From Caballeronia arvi (GTDB lineage: Bacteria > Pseudomonadota > Gammaproteobacteria > Burkholderiales > Burkholderiaceae), in the NCBI RefSeq assembly GCF_001544695.2, contig NZ_FCOM02000009.1, positions 62,001 to 126,000 of the forward strand: 64,000 nucleotides of DNA, given 5' to 3'. Shown here one piece after another: positions 19,825-31,947 of this stretch. The position numbers were made by a program, and so were the translations under genes. The first letter of the stretch is position 1. Each line of letters opens with the position of its first letter. The notes under the pieces are model-generated. The model saw nothing but the letters and a program-made list of their open reading frames with translations. It made no database searches and was not told the origin of the DNA.

Positions 19825-19860
19825 GATTCGCTGCGCTGCTTCGGCTCGGCCATTAACGAA

Positions 19861-19893
19861 AAAACCCGCATCGGCGACGACGCGGGTTTTTTT
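19861..19893. terminator. Bidirectional terminator between convergent genes
   Basis: Stem AAAACCCGC with GCGGGTTTT, 12-base loop, flanked by A on the left and T on the right, so it can serve the DUF1840 gene and the small minus-strand gene that converge here. Confidence 0.85.
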
Positions 19894-19910
19894 CTTCCGA
19901 TGAAACCAGC

Positions 19911-20108
19911 TTACTGCGACTGACCGTTCGTCCCGGGTTTCGGCGTGGCCGCTTTCTTCGGCTTCTTCGGTTTCTTCTTGTGCTCGGTCTGCGGCACCGA
20001 GTACGACGACGCAGTCGTGCTGCTGGCCGGCTGCGCGATCGCCGCCGGGCTTGCGGCAAGAACGGCGGCTGCGATCGCAACGCTTACGGCGGGCGTCAGC
20101 TTCTTCAT
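19911..20108 (-). CDS. Small exported protein with lysine/proline-rich tail
   Basis: A 65-residue protein of unknown function. The first 25 residues form a signal peptide (MKKLTPAVSVAIAAAVLAAS to AIAQ). The mature part has about 20 Ser/Thr-rich residues and then a basic tail, EHKKKPKKPKKAATPKPG. A CGGAGAT ribosome site 8 bases before the ATG at 20108 supports this start. The strong positive charge would let it bind nucleic acid, LPS or peptidoglycan in the periplasm, but this is only a guess. Confidence 0.65.
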   Translation of the reverse strand: MKKLTPAVSVAIAAAVLAASPAAIAQPASSTTASSYSVPQTEHKKKPKKPKKAATPKPGTNGQSQ

Positions 20109-20283
20109 GCGACTTATCTCCGTGACGAAAAATGCGTGTCCGTCCTCGTGACGGCGCATCGCAGGAGCAAGTCTACGGAAATCAAAAAATTCCCGCCTAT
20201 TGCGTGGCGCTTTTCTTCGGCATCACGCGCCGCGTATGTTTTTTCCCAACGTTTTCGCGAAAGCCCCAATACCACCGCATCGT

Positions 20284-23001
<2,718 letters not shown>

Positions 23002-23022
23002 ATCGTGTATCTCGTTTCGATG

Positions 23023-24093
23023 TCAGGCGGCGTCGCGATATTGCGAAGGGAAGGCGCGCGGCTTCACTTCGGCCAGCGCTTTCGCGATCTCCGCGATGTG
23101 CTCCGGCGTCGTGCCGCAGCAGCCGCCCGCGATGTTCACGAGGCCCGCTGTCGCGAACTCCTTCAGCAATCCCGACGTTACATCGGGCGTTTCATCGAAG
23201 CCGGTGTCGCTCATCGGGTTCGGCAGGCCGGCGTTCGGATAGCAGGACACATACGTGTCGCACAGCTTCGCGAGCTCCGCGATGTACGGCCGCATCAGCG
23301 CTGCGCCGAGCGCGCAGTTCAGGCCGAAGGTGAGCGGCTTCGCGTGACGCAGCGAGTTCCAGAACGCCTCGACCGTTTGCCCCGACAGAATGCGACCCGA
23401 TGCATCGGTCACGGTGCCCGAGATCATGATCGGCACGAGCTCGCCGGTATCGTCGAAGAGTTGATCCAAAGCGAACAGCGCGGCCTTCGCGTTCAAGGTG
23501 TCGAAGATCGTTTCGACGAGGAACAGATCGCAGCCCGCATCGAGCAGCGCCTTCGCCTGTTCGTAGTACGCGTCGCGCAGCTCATCGAACGTGACGTTGC
23601 GCGCGCCCGGATCGTTCACGTCCGGCGAAATGCTCGCGGTCTTCGGCGTCGGCCCGATGGCGCCCGCGACGAAGCGCGGTTTATCCGGTGTCGAATATTT
23701 GTCGCAGGCTTCGCGCGCGAGCTTCACCGACTCGATGTTCATCTCGGCCGCGAGCGCTTCCATGCCGTAATCGGCCTGAGCGACGCGCGTTGCGCCAAAT
23801 GTGTTCGTCTCGAGGATGTCCGCGCCCGCCGCCAGATATTGCTCGTGAATCTCGCGGATCACCTGCGGCTGCGTGATCGACAGCAATTCGTTGTTGCCCT
23901 TGATGTCGCGGCCGTAGTCCTTGAAGCGCTCGCCGCGATAGGCGGCTTCGTCGAGCTTGTAGCGCTGGATCATGGTGCCCATCGCGCCGTCGAGAATCAG
24001 GATGCGCTTTTGCAGCAGCGCGGGCAGCGCGGCGCCGCGCGTGTAGACGCGCGCGGATGCCGGAGATGCTTTGGGAATGGCGTTCTGGGTCAT
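23023..24093 (-). CDS. Homocysteine methyltransferase module of MetH
   Basis: A 356-residue protein equal to the N-terminal module of MetH. It has the start [18 protein letters not shown], the ETNTFGAT block, and zinc cysteines in GLNCALGA and [10 protein letters not shown]. The zinc site activates homocysteine for methyl transfer from methylcobalamin. I start at ATG 24093, since upstream codons are only TTG/GTG; no strong ribosome site is seen. It lies directly ahead of metH on the minus strand. Split MetH of this form is known from Burkholderia and relatives; no frameshift remnant is seen between the genes. Confidence 0.93.
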   Translation of the reverse strand: MTQNAIPKASPASARVYTRGAALPALLQKRILILDGAMGTMIQRYKLDEAAYRGERFKDYGRDIKGNNELLSITQPQVIREIHEQYLAAGADILETNTFGATRVAQADYGMEALAAEMNIESVKLAREACDKYSTPDKPRFVAGAIGPTPKTASISPDVNDPGARNVTFDELRDAYYEQAKALLDAGCDLFLVETIFDTLNAKAALFALDQLFDDTGELVPIMISGTVTDASGRILSGQTVEAFWNSLRHAKPLTFGLNCALGAALMRPYIAELAKLCDTYVSCYPNAGLPNPMSDTGFDETPDVTSGLLKEFATAGLVNIAGGCCGTTPEHIAEIAKALAEVKPRAFPSQYRDAA

Positions 24094-24195
24094 GACGGAC
24101 GAGGCCTGCACCAAATGTGAAATAGCCTGACATTGTAGCCGCAGCGCGAGGCGGTCGCTGTCGCGCGCCGCCGGGAGACACGGGAGACGCGGGCG

Positions 24196-24225
24196 AAAAA
24201 AACCCCGCCGTTGCCGGGGCGGGGT
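24196..24225 (-). terminator. Terminator after the DUF3567 gene
   Basis: On the minus strand an 8-bp GC stem (ACCCCGCC pairing with GGCGGGGT, 8-base loop) is followed by seven T. It separates the DUF3567 gene from the metH genes. Confidence 0.85.
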
Positions 24226-24311
24226 CTTCGGGAAGTGGCGAGTGTCGCCTGAGCCGCAGATCCGTGCGGCGGCGGGCGCGGGACGGCAGCCGGCCGCCCG
24301 CGCAACGCAAA

Positions 24312-24569
24312 TCAGTGAAGCACGACGGGCTGGTTCATCAAGACATCGAACTGGCCGAGGAATTCATCGACATCCTCGAGCGATGGCTCTTCCGAGATCA
24401 GTTGCTGGACGTGCTCCCGGAACTTCGCCGCAAGCGCGCCGTCGATGAAGATCTCCCGCTGCGTGTTCTTGTCGACGATCTCGTAGCCGCCCGCCTTCAT
24501 GGCGAGATGGTTGTCCTGCGGCGGAAATTCGACAACGCAATAGTTGGGGCTGTTGTAGATCATTTGCAT
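24312..24569 (-). CDS. DUF3567 family protein
   Basis: An 85-residue acidic protein starting [17 protein letters not shown], which I recognise as the DUF3567 family of beta-proteobacteria. The function is unknown. It has the segment [18 protein letters not shown] and a helical C-terminal part ending QPVVLH. The ATG at 24569 follows AAGGAG at 8 bases. It has its own terminator, so it is a single-gene unit. Its wide conservation and small size suggest a housekeeping role, but nothing in the sequence shows which. Confidence 0.85.
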   Translation of the reverse strand: MQMIYNSPNYCVVEFPPQDNHLAMKAGGYEIVDKNTQREIFIDGALAAKFREHVQQLISEEPSLEDVDEFLGQFDVLMNQPVVLH

Positions 24570-24706
24570 GGCGACACTCCTTATTCCTTGTTTGCTCCGT
24601 GGCAATCCTGAATCGTAATTGGAGCGATTGGGTTGGAATTCAAGGGGTGGCCTCGATGTGATGCCGGTTGTACCGAGGCTTTCATCTGCAGCAAAAACTG
24701 GAACAA

Positions 24707-25495
24707 TCATGCCGTTCCACGTAAAAAATTCCCCAGCAACGCCGAAAAGCGCTGCGATTCCTCCACAGGTGACAGGTGCGCCGCGTTGAGTAGTTCGAAT
24801 CGCGCGCCCGGAACCGTGTCTGCAACGACCTTAGAGGCAGCATGCGGCGTGCCAACATCGTGCTGGCCCGCAACGACCAGCGTGCGTTTGTTCACAGAGG
24901 CGAGCTTGTCACGCGCATCGAAACGGCTGACCGCCTCCGCCGCACGCGCAAATCCTTCGGCGGGAGTGCGCGCGATCGACTCTCCGATCTGCTCGACCAC
25001 TTCGGGATGCGCCTTGCGGAATTCGGGCGTGAGCCAGCGTTCGAGCGTCGCTTCCACGATACTCGCAGTCCCGTTTTCGCGCACGGATTCCGCCCTCTGC
25101 GCGAAGGTCGGGCGCGCGTCCTCGGGGATGAAGGCCGGCGCGCCGACGACCGTCAGCGTTTCCACCTTGTCCGGGTGATTGATCGCGAGCTTTTGCGCGA
25201 CCATGCCGCCGATCGACAATCCGACCACATGCGCCGAAGGCGCGCCGAGCTGGTCGAGCATTTGGGCGAGATCGTCGGCGAGGTCGTCGATCGTGAAGTC
25301 GTCGGGCGAGGCGGTCGTCTCGCCGTGGCCGCGCAGGTCGTAGCGCAGCACGGTGAAATCGTTGCGAAAGTAACCGGCCATCTGATCCCAGACGGACAGA
25401 TCGCCCGCCAGTTGATGGATGAAGACGAGCCAGGGGCCGCCGCCTTCGTTGTCGAGAACATAGCGTGTATCGATGCGATTGATCGTCAACTGCAT
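24707..25495 (-). CDS. Alpha/beta hydrolase, 3-oxoadipate enol-lactonase-like
   Basis: A 262-residue alpha/beta hydrolase. The nucleophile elbow GLSIGG gives the catalytic Ser (about 92), VVAGQHD is the acid strand, and NAAHLSPVE holds the catalytic His. The overall pattern (FIHQLAGDLSVWDQM, YDLRGHGET) resembles PcaD-type enol-lactonases, but no protocatechuate genes are nearby, so the substrate is open. CGGAG precedes the ATG at 25495. The DUF3108 gene is 100 bp upstream on the same strand. Confidence 0.88.
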   Translation of the reverse strand: MQLTINRIDTRYVLDNEGGGPWLVFIHQLAGDLSVWDQMAGYFRNDFTVLRYDLRGHGETTASPDDFTIDDLADDLAQMLDQLGAPSAHVVGLSIGGMVAQKLAINHPDKVETLTVVGAPAFIPEDARPTFAQRAESVRENGTASIVEATLERWLTPEFRKAHPEVVEQIGESIARTPAEGFARAAEAVSRFDARDKLASVNKRTLVVAGQHDVGTPHAASKVVADTVPGARFELLNAAHLSPVEESQRFSALLGNFLRGTA

Positions 25496-25595
25496 ATCGG
25501 CTCCGTAAAGAATGCGGTTTGCGATGCTGTTTCCGATGACTGCATTGAAATGCGCGCTTTCGTCATGCCCGGTGTCACGAAGTGTGACGACGGCG

Positions 25596-26789
25596 TTACG
25601 GGTTGTCCGCCTGGGGCGTCTCGGGCGCGGCGAGCGCGGATTCGTCAGACGCACCTTGCGTGCCTGAAGCGGCGTCCGGCTGCCGCGCGGCGGGCTGCGT
25701 GAGCGTGCCCGCCCAGAGCAGTTCGATTTGCATGCCGTTCGGCTCGGTTTGCAGAATCCGCACGGGCAGCCAGCCGATCGAAGGCGCGAGCCAGATGTCG
25801 AGCTTGCGACGGTCGCCTGCCTTGCGCGGCAGGCGCGTGAAGTGCCGCGCCGTCGTGAAGCCGCCGCGCGCCTGCACGGTTTCATCGCCGACGGTTTCGA
25901 TCGGCCAGATTTCGTTGCTGTCGTTATCCGCGACGCTGAACTGGCGCGTGACGCCTGGCTTGTATTTGTCCGGCGCGCCGCGCACGAGGCTTGCCAGTTG
26001 CATCACGACGCTGAAGCGGTCCTGCGCGCCGTCCGCGAGCGGCTGGCTTTGCGGCGTCTTCGTGTAGACGATCTGCTTCGTCTCGCGGTTGAAGATGGCG
26101 ATATCGGCAGCGCGACGGCCGCGCTGTTCGGAATATTGCTCCGGCGCGATGCCGAATCCGTCGATATGACCTTTGCTCGAATACACATAGGGACCGACGA
26201 GAGGCAGTGGAATCGAGACGACCATCTCGTAGCGCTGGCCGTCGTTGATCCAGTGGATTGTGCCGGTCTGATTCATCATGCCGTTGACGAGCGTGTCGTA
26301 ACGCAGTTCGCCGCTCGGCGGAACGCTGAATTTGTCGCCTGATATCGCGGCGGGCGCAGGCGCTGCGGCTTGCGTGGGCGCAGCAGCGGGTGCAGAAGCC
26401 GCTATGCCCGAAGCTGCGGCTGGCGCCTCCGGTTGCGGTGTCGTCGCGCTCAGAACCGGCGCGGGAGCGGGTGCAGGCGCTGCGATTTTCGGCGGCGTGT
26501 GCGGGGCAGCGGCGGGTTTCGGCGGCGCGGGTTTGGGCGCAGGTGCGGGCGCGGGCGGCGCGATCGGCTTCGGCGTCAGCAATTCCACCTGCACGGGCGG
26601 CGCTTCAGGCGGCGCGTTCGTCGGCTGCCGGTTGTGCTCGATCCACCGCATCGCGCTCAAATGCAGGCCCGCGACGATCAGCACGGCCAGCGCCCAGCGC
26701 ACCCAGCGTCGTGGCGAGGCAGAATCGGCGGCGGAATCGGGCGGCTCGCCCGACGCGGTGCGAGGACGGCGGAATTGAAACAGTGGCAT
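25596..26789 (-). CDS. DUF3108 family membrane-anchored periplasmic protein
   Basis: A 397-residue protein with one N-terminal TM helix (about 31-46), a long Pro/Ala-rich region (about 60-150) and a C-terminal beta-rich domain of the DUF3108 type (from about 165: GELRYDTLVNGMMNQTGTIHW, GFGIAPEQYSEQRG). The DUF3108 fold is thought to be envelope-associated; the function is unknown. The Pro/Ala linker is TonB-like and could span the periplasm. The ATG at 26789 has no good ribosome site. Confidence 0.82.
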   Translation of the reverse strand: MPLFQFRRPRTASGEPPDSAADSASPRRWVRWALAVLIVAGLHLSAMRWIEHNRQPTNAPPEAPPVQVELLTPKPIAPPAPAPAPKPAPPKPAAAPHTPPKIAAPAPAPAPVLSATTPQPEAPAAASGIAASAPAAAPTQAAAPAPAAISGDKFSVPPSGELRYDTLVNGMMNQTGTIHWINDGQRYEMVVSIPLPLVGPYVYSSKGHIDGFGIAPEQYSEQRGRRAADIAIFNRETKQIVYTKTPQSQPLADGAQDRFSVVMQLASLVRGAPDKYKPGVTRQFSVADNDSNEIWPIETVGDETVQARGGFTTARHFTRLPRKAGDRRKLDIWLAPSIGWLPVRILQTEPNGMQIELLWAGTLTQPAARQPDAASGTQGASDESALAAPETPQADNP

Positions 26790-26883
26790 CGTGCGGAGTG
26801 AAAAGCGCGTAGTGCGGACAGGACGCGGGTCGGGCGAAAGGCGTAAGACATGCGCGATGGAAGCGATGTTCCTCGCGTTCGAA

Positions 26884-27696
26884 TCAGCGCTCGCCCGCTT
26901 TGTACCCCAGTTCATACGACAGCCCGCGCGCGCATTCGCGTAATGCGGAATCGATTTCACCGCCCCAGTGCGTGTCGAACGTGCCTTCGTGCCCCAACGC
27001 GATGAGACCGAGCGCGAGTTCGCCGGTCGAATCGAACACGGGCGTGCAGAAGGCGTGAATCGTCGGCAGCAGCATGCCTTCGACGCGCGCCGCGCCGTGC
27101 TCGCGCACATCGGCGAGAACGGGTTCGACATCGGCCATCGACTGCTTCGTGGCGGCGAGTTCGCGGTCGAGCATCGCCTGCGTCTTGCTGCGCGGCAAAT
27201 ACGCGGCGAACAGCAGGCCCGTCGCGGACGTGAGCAGCGGCATGACGTCGCCCAGCTTGAGCGATGCCTTCGCCGGATGGCTCGACTCCATCCAGTGCAC
27301 GACGGTCGGCCCCTGATTGCCCCATACCGCGATGCCGACCGTCTGGTCCAGCCGGTCGCGCAACTCCGCGAGCGCGATGCGCGCGAGCCGCACGCCATCG
27401 ACGCGCGCGAGCCGCGCCAGGCCCATCTGCAACGCGAAGCCGCCGAGCTCGTAACGGCCCGATACCGGATCCTGCGACGCGACGCCGAGCCGCAAGAAAC
27501 TCACGAGATAGCGATGCGCCTTCGCCGGGCTCATGCCCGCGCGCTGCGCAAGATCGCGCAACATCATCGCGCGCGGTTCGTTGGTGAGCACGTCGAGCAG
27601 CCGGAAGCCGACTTCGATCGATTGAATGCCGGAGCGCGTTTTCTCTTCGGCGGCGTCATTGATGTCTTCGTCGTCTGACAGGGAAGTGGATTGCAT
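26884..27696 (-). CDS. IclR family transcriptional regulator
   Basis: A 270-residue regulator with an N-terminal winged HTH (about 24-85: GIQSIEVGFRLLDVL, LRDLAQRAGMSPAKAHRYL) and the C-terminal IclR ligand-binding GAF-like domain (GIAVWGNQGPTVVHW, LLPTIHAFCTPVFDS). It is divergent from the FAH-family gene, separated by 101 bp containing a TAAAAT -10-like box (27750-27755). IclR regulators often control adjacent aromatic or ketoacid catabolism, which fits. I start at ATG 27696; a TTG two codons earlier is less likely. Confidence 0.9.
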   Translation of the reverse strand: MQSTSLSDDEDINDAAEEKTRSGIQSIEVGFRLLDVLTNEPRAMMLRDLAQRAGMSPAKAHRYLVSFLRLGVASQDPVSGRYELGGFALQMGLARLARVDGVRLARIALAELRDRLDQTVGIAVWGNQGPTVVHWMESSHPAKASLKLGDVMPLLTSATGLLFAAYLPRSKTQAMLDRELAATKQSMADVEPVLADVREHGAARVEGMLLPTIHAFCTPVFDSTGELALGLIALGHEGTFDTHWGGEIDSALRECARGLSYELGYKAGER

Positions 27697-27797
27697 GTGC
27701 AAAAAGGCTTATGCCGTTCGGCCGGGTGTCGGCGAGGGATTCACCATCGTAAAATAGATTTCCCTTAACGTCATCCCAAGTCACCGACACTCGCTCC

Positions 27798-28784
27798 ATG
27801 AAACTCGCAACCTTGAAGGACGGCACGCGCGACGGCCAGCTGATCGTCGTATCGCGCGATCTGCGCACGGCGGCCATCGCCGATGGAATCGTATCGACGC
27901 TGCAACGCGCGCTCGACGACTGGACCTTCTATGCGCCGCAGCTCATGGAAGTCTACGAAGCACTGAATCTCGGGCGCGCGCGCAACACGTTTTTGTTCGA
28001 TCCGAAGTCCTGCATGGCGCCGCTGCCGCGCGCGTTTCAGTGGGCGGACGGTTCCGCTTACGTGAATCACGTCGAGCTCGTGCGAAAGGCGCGCAAGGCG
28101 GAAATGCCGCCCGAATTCTGGACCGATCCGCTGATGTATCAAGGCGGCAGCGACGACTTCATCGGTCCGACCGACGACATCGTCTGCGCGACGGAATCGT
28201 ATGGCATCGACTTCGAGGCAGAAGTCGCGGCGATCACGTCCGACGTCCACATGGCCGCGATGCCCGACGAAGCGCTGCGAAGCGTGCGCCTCCTGATGCT
28301 CGTGAACGACGTCTCGCTGCGCAATCTCATTCCCGCCGAGCTCGCGAAGGGCTTCGGCTTCTTCCAGAGCAAGCCCGCGACCGCGTTCTCGCCCGTCGCC
28401 GTCACGCCCGACGAACTCGGCGACGCGTGGCGCGAAGGCCGCGTGCATCGTCCGATGATCGTGCACTGGAACGGCAAGAAAGTCGGCCAGCCGGATTGCG
28501 GCACGGACATGGTGTTCCACTTCGGCCAGCTGATCGCGCACGCGGCGAAGACGCGCAATCTGCGCGCTGGCGCGATCGTCGGTTCGGGCACGATCTCCAA
28601 CAAGGACGCGAAGCGCGGCTACTGCTGCATCGCCGAGAAGCGGTGTCTGGAGACCATCGAGCATGGCGCGCCGCAGACGGAATTCATGAAATTCGGCGAC
28701 AGCGTGAAGATCGAAATGTTCGATGAAGACGGCAAGTCGATCTTCGGCGCGATCGATCAGGCGGTCGTGCAGCCGGAGCATTGA
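27798..28784 (+). CDS. Fumarylacetoacetate hydrolase family protein
   Basis: A 328-residue FAH-fold enzyme. It has the metal-binding segment IDFEAEVAAITSD, NDVSLRN, and the C-terminal GTISNKDAKRGYCCIAEKR region. The family includes fumarylacetoacetases and 2-keto-4-pentenoate hydratase/decarboxylases. Length and the N-terminal domain (KLATLKDGTRDGQLIVVS) match the betaproteobacterial enzymes annotated as fumarylacetoacetase, the last step of tyrosine/homogentisate breakdown; the maleylacetoacetate isomerase that often follows is absent. No clear ribosome site precedes the ATG. Confidence 0.85.
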   Translation: MKLATLKDGTRDGQLIVVSRDLRTAAIADGIVSTLQRALDDWTFYAPQLMEVYEALNLGRARNTFLFDPKSCMAPLPRAFQWADGSAYVNHVELVRKARKAEMPPEFWTDPLMYQGGSDDFIGPTDDIVCATESYGIDFEAEVAAITSDVHMAAMPDEALRSVRLLMLVNDVSLRNLIPAELAKGFGFFQSKPATAFSPVAVTPDELGDAWREGRVHRPMIVHWNGKKVGQPDCGTDMVFHFGQLIAHAAKTRNLRAGAIVGSGTISNKDAKRGYCCIAEKRCLETIEHGAPQTEFMKFGDSVKIEMFDEDGKSIFGAIDQAVVQPEH

Positions 28785-28880
28785 ACGGGTTTCGCCCGAT
28801 GCGGTGTGCGTAAGCCACGCCTTACACTTTGCCGGGCTGCTTGCGTGCAGCAATAAAACGATCAAAAAAAGGAGACGTCG

Positions 28881-30050
28881 ATGGCGGCAGGCAAGTGGAA
28901 AATTCTGGCGAGCGCGATGTTCACGCTCGCCGCGACGACAGCGGCGTTCGCGCAGCAAGCGCAACACGTGAAGATCGGTCTCGTGCTGTCTCTCACGGGG
29001 CCGGCCGCGTCGCTCGGCATTCCCGCGCGCGATACCGTCGCGCTCCTGCCGAAGGAGATGGGCGGCAAGCCGGTCGACTACATCGTGCTCGACGACGCGT
29101 CCGACACCACGCAAGCCGTGCAGACCACGAAGAAGCTCATCAGCGAAGATCAGGTCGATGCGATCATCGGCTCGTCGATCACGCCGAACTCGCTCGCGAT
29201 GATCGATGTCGTCGCGCAAGGACAGACGCCGATGATCTCGCTCGCGTCGTCGTCGAAGATCATCGAGCCGGTGGACGACAAGCGCCGCTGGGTCTTCAAG
29301 ACGCCGCAAACCGACGCGATGATGGCCTCCGCCATCGCCGAGCACGCGAGCAATCACGGCGTGAAGACGCTCGCGTATATCGGTCAGGCGGACGCGCTCG
29401 GCGAGACGTTCTACGCCGAAGTCGCGAAGTTCGCGCAGCTGCACAAGATCGAAGTGGTGGCCAACGAACGCTTCAACCGCACCGATCCGAGCGTGACCGG
29501 GCAGATCCTCAAGATTCTCGCGGCGAAGCCGGACGCCGTCGTGGTCGGCGCGGCCGGCACGCCCGCCGCCTTGCCGCCGAAGACGCTCGCGCAGCGCGGC
29601 TACAAGGGTAAGGTTTATCACAATCACGGCGTCGGCAACCGCGACTTCCTGCGCGTGTGCGGCGCGGATTGCAACGGCACGTTCCTGCCCGCGAGCCCGG
29701 TGCTCGTCGCCGCGCAGTTGCCCGACGATCATCCGGCCAAGCGCCTCGCGCTCGAATACATCAAACTGTACGAGGCGAAGCAGGGCGCGGGCACGGTGTC
29801 GGCGTTCGGATCGTATGCGTGGGACGCGGGCATGCTGCTCAACCGCGCGGTGCCGATCGCAATGAAAGCGGGCGCGCCCGGCACGCCTGCGTTTCGCAGC
29901 GCGCTGCGCGATGCGCTCGAAGGCACGAAGAATTTCGCCGACACCAACGGGCAGGTCAACATGACGCCCAACGATCACATCGGCCTCGATCAGCGCGCGC
30001 GCGTGATGGTCGAGATCCGCGACGGCAAATGGATCTATCAGCCGCGCTAA
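28881..30050 (+). CDS. ABC transporter substrate-binding protein, branched-chain type
   Basis: A 389-residue periplasmic binding protein with a signal peptide (to AFAQ), the Venus-flytrap fold of the Leu/Ile/Val-binding family (KIGLVLSLTGPAASLG, DDASDTTQAV) and a final VEIRDGKWIYQPR. An AAGGAG site precedes the ATG. No permease or ATPase gene accompanies it, so it is an orphan binding protein here, probably using components encoded elsewhere or delivering aromatic acids or fatty acids. It lies between the FAH gene and an enoyl-CoA hydratase, which suggests a catabolic substrate rather than amino acids. Confidence 0.9.
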   Translation: MAAGKWKILASAMFTLAATTAAFAQQAQHVKIGLVLSLTGPAASLGIPARDTVALLPKEMGGKPVDYIVLDDASDTTQAVQTTKKLISEDQVDAIIGSSITPNSLAMIDVVAQGQTPMISLASSSKIIEPVDDKRRWVFKTPQTDAMMASAIAEHASNHGVKTLAYIGQADALGETFYAEVAKFAQLHKIEVVANERFNRTDPSVTGQILKILAAKPDAVVVGAAGTPAALPPKTLAQRGYKGKVYHNHGVGNRDFLRVCGADCNGTFLPASPVLVAAQLPDDHPAKRLALEYIKLYEAKQGAGTVSAFGSYAWDAGMLLNRAVPIAMKAGAPGTPAFRSALRDALEGTKNFADTNGQVNMTPNDHIGLDQRARVMVEIRDGKWIYQPR

Positions 30051-30068
30051 TTTTTCATCGACAAGACC

Positions 30069-30896
30069 ATGAGCGATCTCTCCTTGTATGCGGGCTACAA
30101 GTCGCTGGCGTTGCGCCGCCATCCGCACGGCGTCCTCGAAGTGGTGATGCCCGGCGCGGGCGCGAACAAGAGCGGCCTCTCCACCGCTGACGCCAACATG
30201 CATCGCGAGCTCGCGGACATCTGGCGCGACATCGACCGCGATCCGGAGACGCGCGTCGCGCTGATCCGCGGCGAAGGCAAGGGCTTCTCGGCGGGCGGCG
30301 ATCTCGCGCTCGTCGAAGAGATGGCGACCGATTTCGACGTGCGTGCGCGCGTGTGGCGCGAGGCGCGCGATCTCGTCTATAACGTGATCAACTGCGGCAA
30401 GCCGATCGTCTCCGCAATGCACGGCCCGGCCGTCGGCGCGGGGCTGGTCGCGGGCTTGCTGGCCGATATCTCGATCGCGTCGAAGTCGGCGCGCGTCATC
30501 GACGGGCATACGCGCTTAGGCGTCGCCGCGGGCGATCATGCGGCGATCGTCTGGCCGCTGCTGTGCGGCATGGCGAAGGCCAAGTACTATCTGCTCCTGT
30601 GCGAGCCGGTGAGCGGCGAGGAAGCGGAACGCATCGGGCTGGTGTCGCTCGCCGTCGACGAGAGCGAGCTGATGCCCAAGGCGATCGAAGTGGCGAATCG
30701 CCTGGCGCAAGGCTCGCAGACCGCGATCCGCTGGACCAAGTACGCGCTCAACAACTGGCTGCGCTCGGCGGGGCCGACCTTCGATACGTCGCTCGCGCTG
30801 GAATTCATGGGTTTCGCGGGCCCGGACGTGCATGAAGGCGTGCGCTCGTTGCGCGAACGGCGCGCGCCGGACTTTCCGGGCGGTGCGCCGTTCTAG
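30069..30896 (+). CDS. Enoyl-CoA hydratase/isomerase family protein
   Basis: A 275-residue crotonase-fold protein. It has the oxyanion-hole segments [16 protein letters not shown] (about 73-88) and [18 protein letters not shown] (about 117-134) and the trimerisation helix region near the end. The catalytic glutamate pair of enoyl-CoA hydratase is not conserved in an obvious way, so the exact reaction (hydratase, isomerase, or hydrolase) is open. It follows the binding protein by 18 bases, which makes co-transcription likely. Confidence 0.88.
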   Translation: MSDLSLYAGYKSLALRRHPHGVLEVVMPGAGANKSGLSTADANMHRELADIWRDIDRDPETRVALIRGEGKGFSAGGDLALVEEMATDFDVRARVWREARDLVYNVINCGKPIVSAMHGPAVGAGLVAGLLADISIASKSARVIDGHTRLGVAAGDHAAIVWPLLCGMAKAKYYLLLCEPVSGEEAERIGLVSLAVDESELMPKAIEVANRLAQGSQTAIRWTKYALNNWLRSAGPTFDTSLALEFMGFAGPDVHEGVRSLRERRAPDFPGGAPF

Positions 30897-30935
30897 GCGA
30901 CGCCGATTCATACGCAAGAAGACAAGGAGAATCGA

Positions 30936-31682
30936 ATGACCGATAACGCTGGCGGCACGCCGCCCTTCACGATTCCCGGTTTTTCCGGATTCGGCCAGGC
31001 CGACATGATGGGCAAGATGTGGGAACTGATGCGCCTGAATCCGTTCGCCGCCGCGATGCCGGGCGGCGGGCAGGGCGTCGGTCCCTCGCTCACGATGATG
31101 TCCGACATGCTCGCTCCGCTCACGAACATCGAAGAGCTCGACAAGCGCGTGACCGACATGCGCGCCGTCGAGCAGTGGCTGAAGCTCAATCTCAACATGC
31201 TGCAATCGGCGATTCAGGCGCTCGAAGTGCAGCGCGCGACGCTCGCGACGTTGCGCGCGTTCGGCGCGTACGCGCAGACGTCGGTGGAAAGCGCGCATCA
31301 GGCGGCGACCGACAAGGCAAAGGGCGCGTCCGCGGGATGGCCGATGAGCGGCGCCGCGAAGCAGGAAGCGCCGAAGGAAGAAAAGACCGGCGCGGCATCC
31401 GAGGAAAGCGACGAAGCAACGGACAAACCGTCCGCGCCGCCGCCCGGTTTCGATCCGACGGGCTGGTGGAACGTGCTGCAATCGCAGTTCAATCAGCTTG
31501 CTCATCTTGCGATGCTGCAGCCCGGCATGACCGGCCCGCTCGGCGCGACTGATGACCAACCGTCCACCGCTGACGGCAATGCGCCCGAACAACCGGCGAA
31601 GGGCGGCGAAGACAAGCCCGACGCCGCGGCGGCAAAGAAGGCGCCTGCCCGCAAGTCCGCGCCCCGCAAGAAACCCGCCTGA
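30936..31682 (+). CDS. phaM: PHA granule regulatory protein PhaM
   Basis: A 248-residue protein matching PhaM of Ralstonia/Burkholderia: the start MTDNAGGTPPFTIPGFSGFG, a helical region (LTNIEELDKRVTDMRAVEQW, about 62-100), a Pro/Glu-rich middle and a Lys/Ala/Arg-rich tail (KKAPARKSAPRKKPA) like histone H1. PhaM activates PHA synthase PhaC1 and links granules to the nucleoid through the basic tail. AAGGAG precedes the ATG. The window has no phaC or phaP, so PhaM is separate from the synthesis genes here. Confidence 0.85.
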   Translation: MTDNAGGTPPFTIPGFSGFGQADMMGKMWELMRLNPFAAAMPGGGQGVGPSLTMMSDMLAPLTNIEELDKRVTDMRAVEQWLKLNLNMLQSAIQALEVQRATLATLRAFGAYAQTSVESAHQAATDKAKGASAGWPMSGAAKQEAPKEEKTGAASEESDEATDKPSAPPPGFDPTGWWNVLQSQFNQLAHLAMLQPGMTGPLGATDDQPSTADGNAPEQPAKGGEDKPDAAAAKKAPARKSAPRKKPA

Positions 31683-31947
31683 TGCACCGCCTCTGGATTT
31701 TTCTGTCCTGAACCCAGCGCTCGGCGGCGTGTAACGTCCGCCGGGCCTGCCGATTCTTTCGATGGGCACTGCGCCGTCGAACCGCATCGTCTCCGTTTAT
31801 TTTCTGCACTGAAACGAATCTCAGCACCGATGCACGTTTCGATTCTGTCTATGATGAAACGTCGACGGTGCGAGTAGCTTGTCCACCGTTCGGGGCGGGC
31901 ACGTAACGTGCGACAGTATTGACGGATATATCGGGATAGATCTGTCC

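Noticed and set aside
24094..24311. A cobalamin riboswitch before metH
   Set aside because: I looked for the B12-box pattern in the leader; only the DUF3567 terminator is there.
27726..27790. Seven-base inverted repeat GTGTCGG / CCGACAC between IclR and FAH genes
   Set aside because: Too short and too far apart (51 bp) to call an operator without comparative support.
27771..30509. A 912-codon minus-strand frame opposite the FAH, binding-protein and hydratase genes
   Set aside because: Arg/His-rich shadow translation typical of high-GC DNA, overlapping three well-supported genes.
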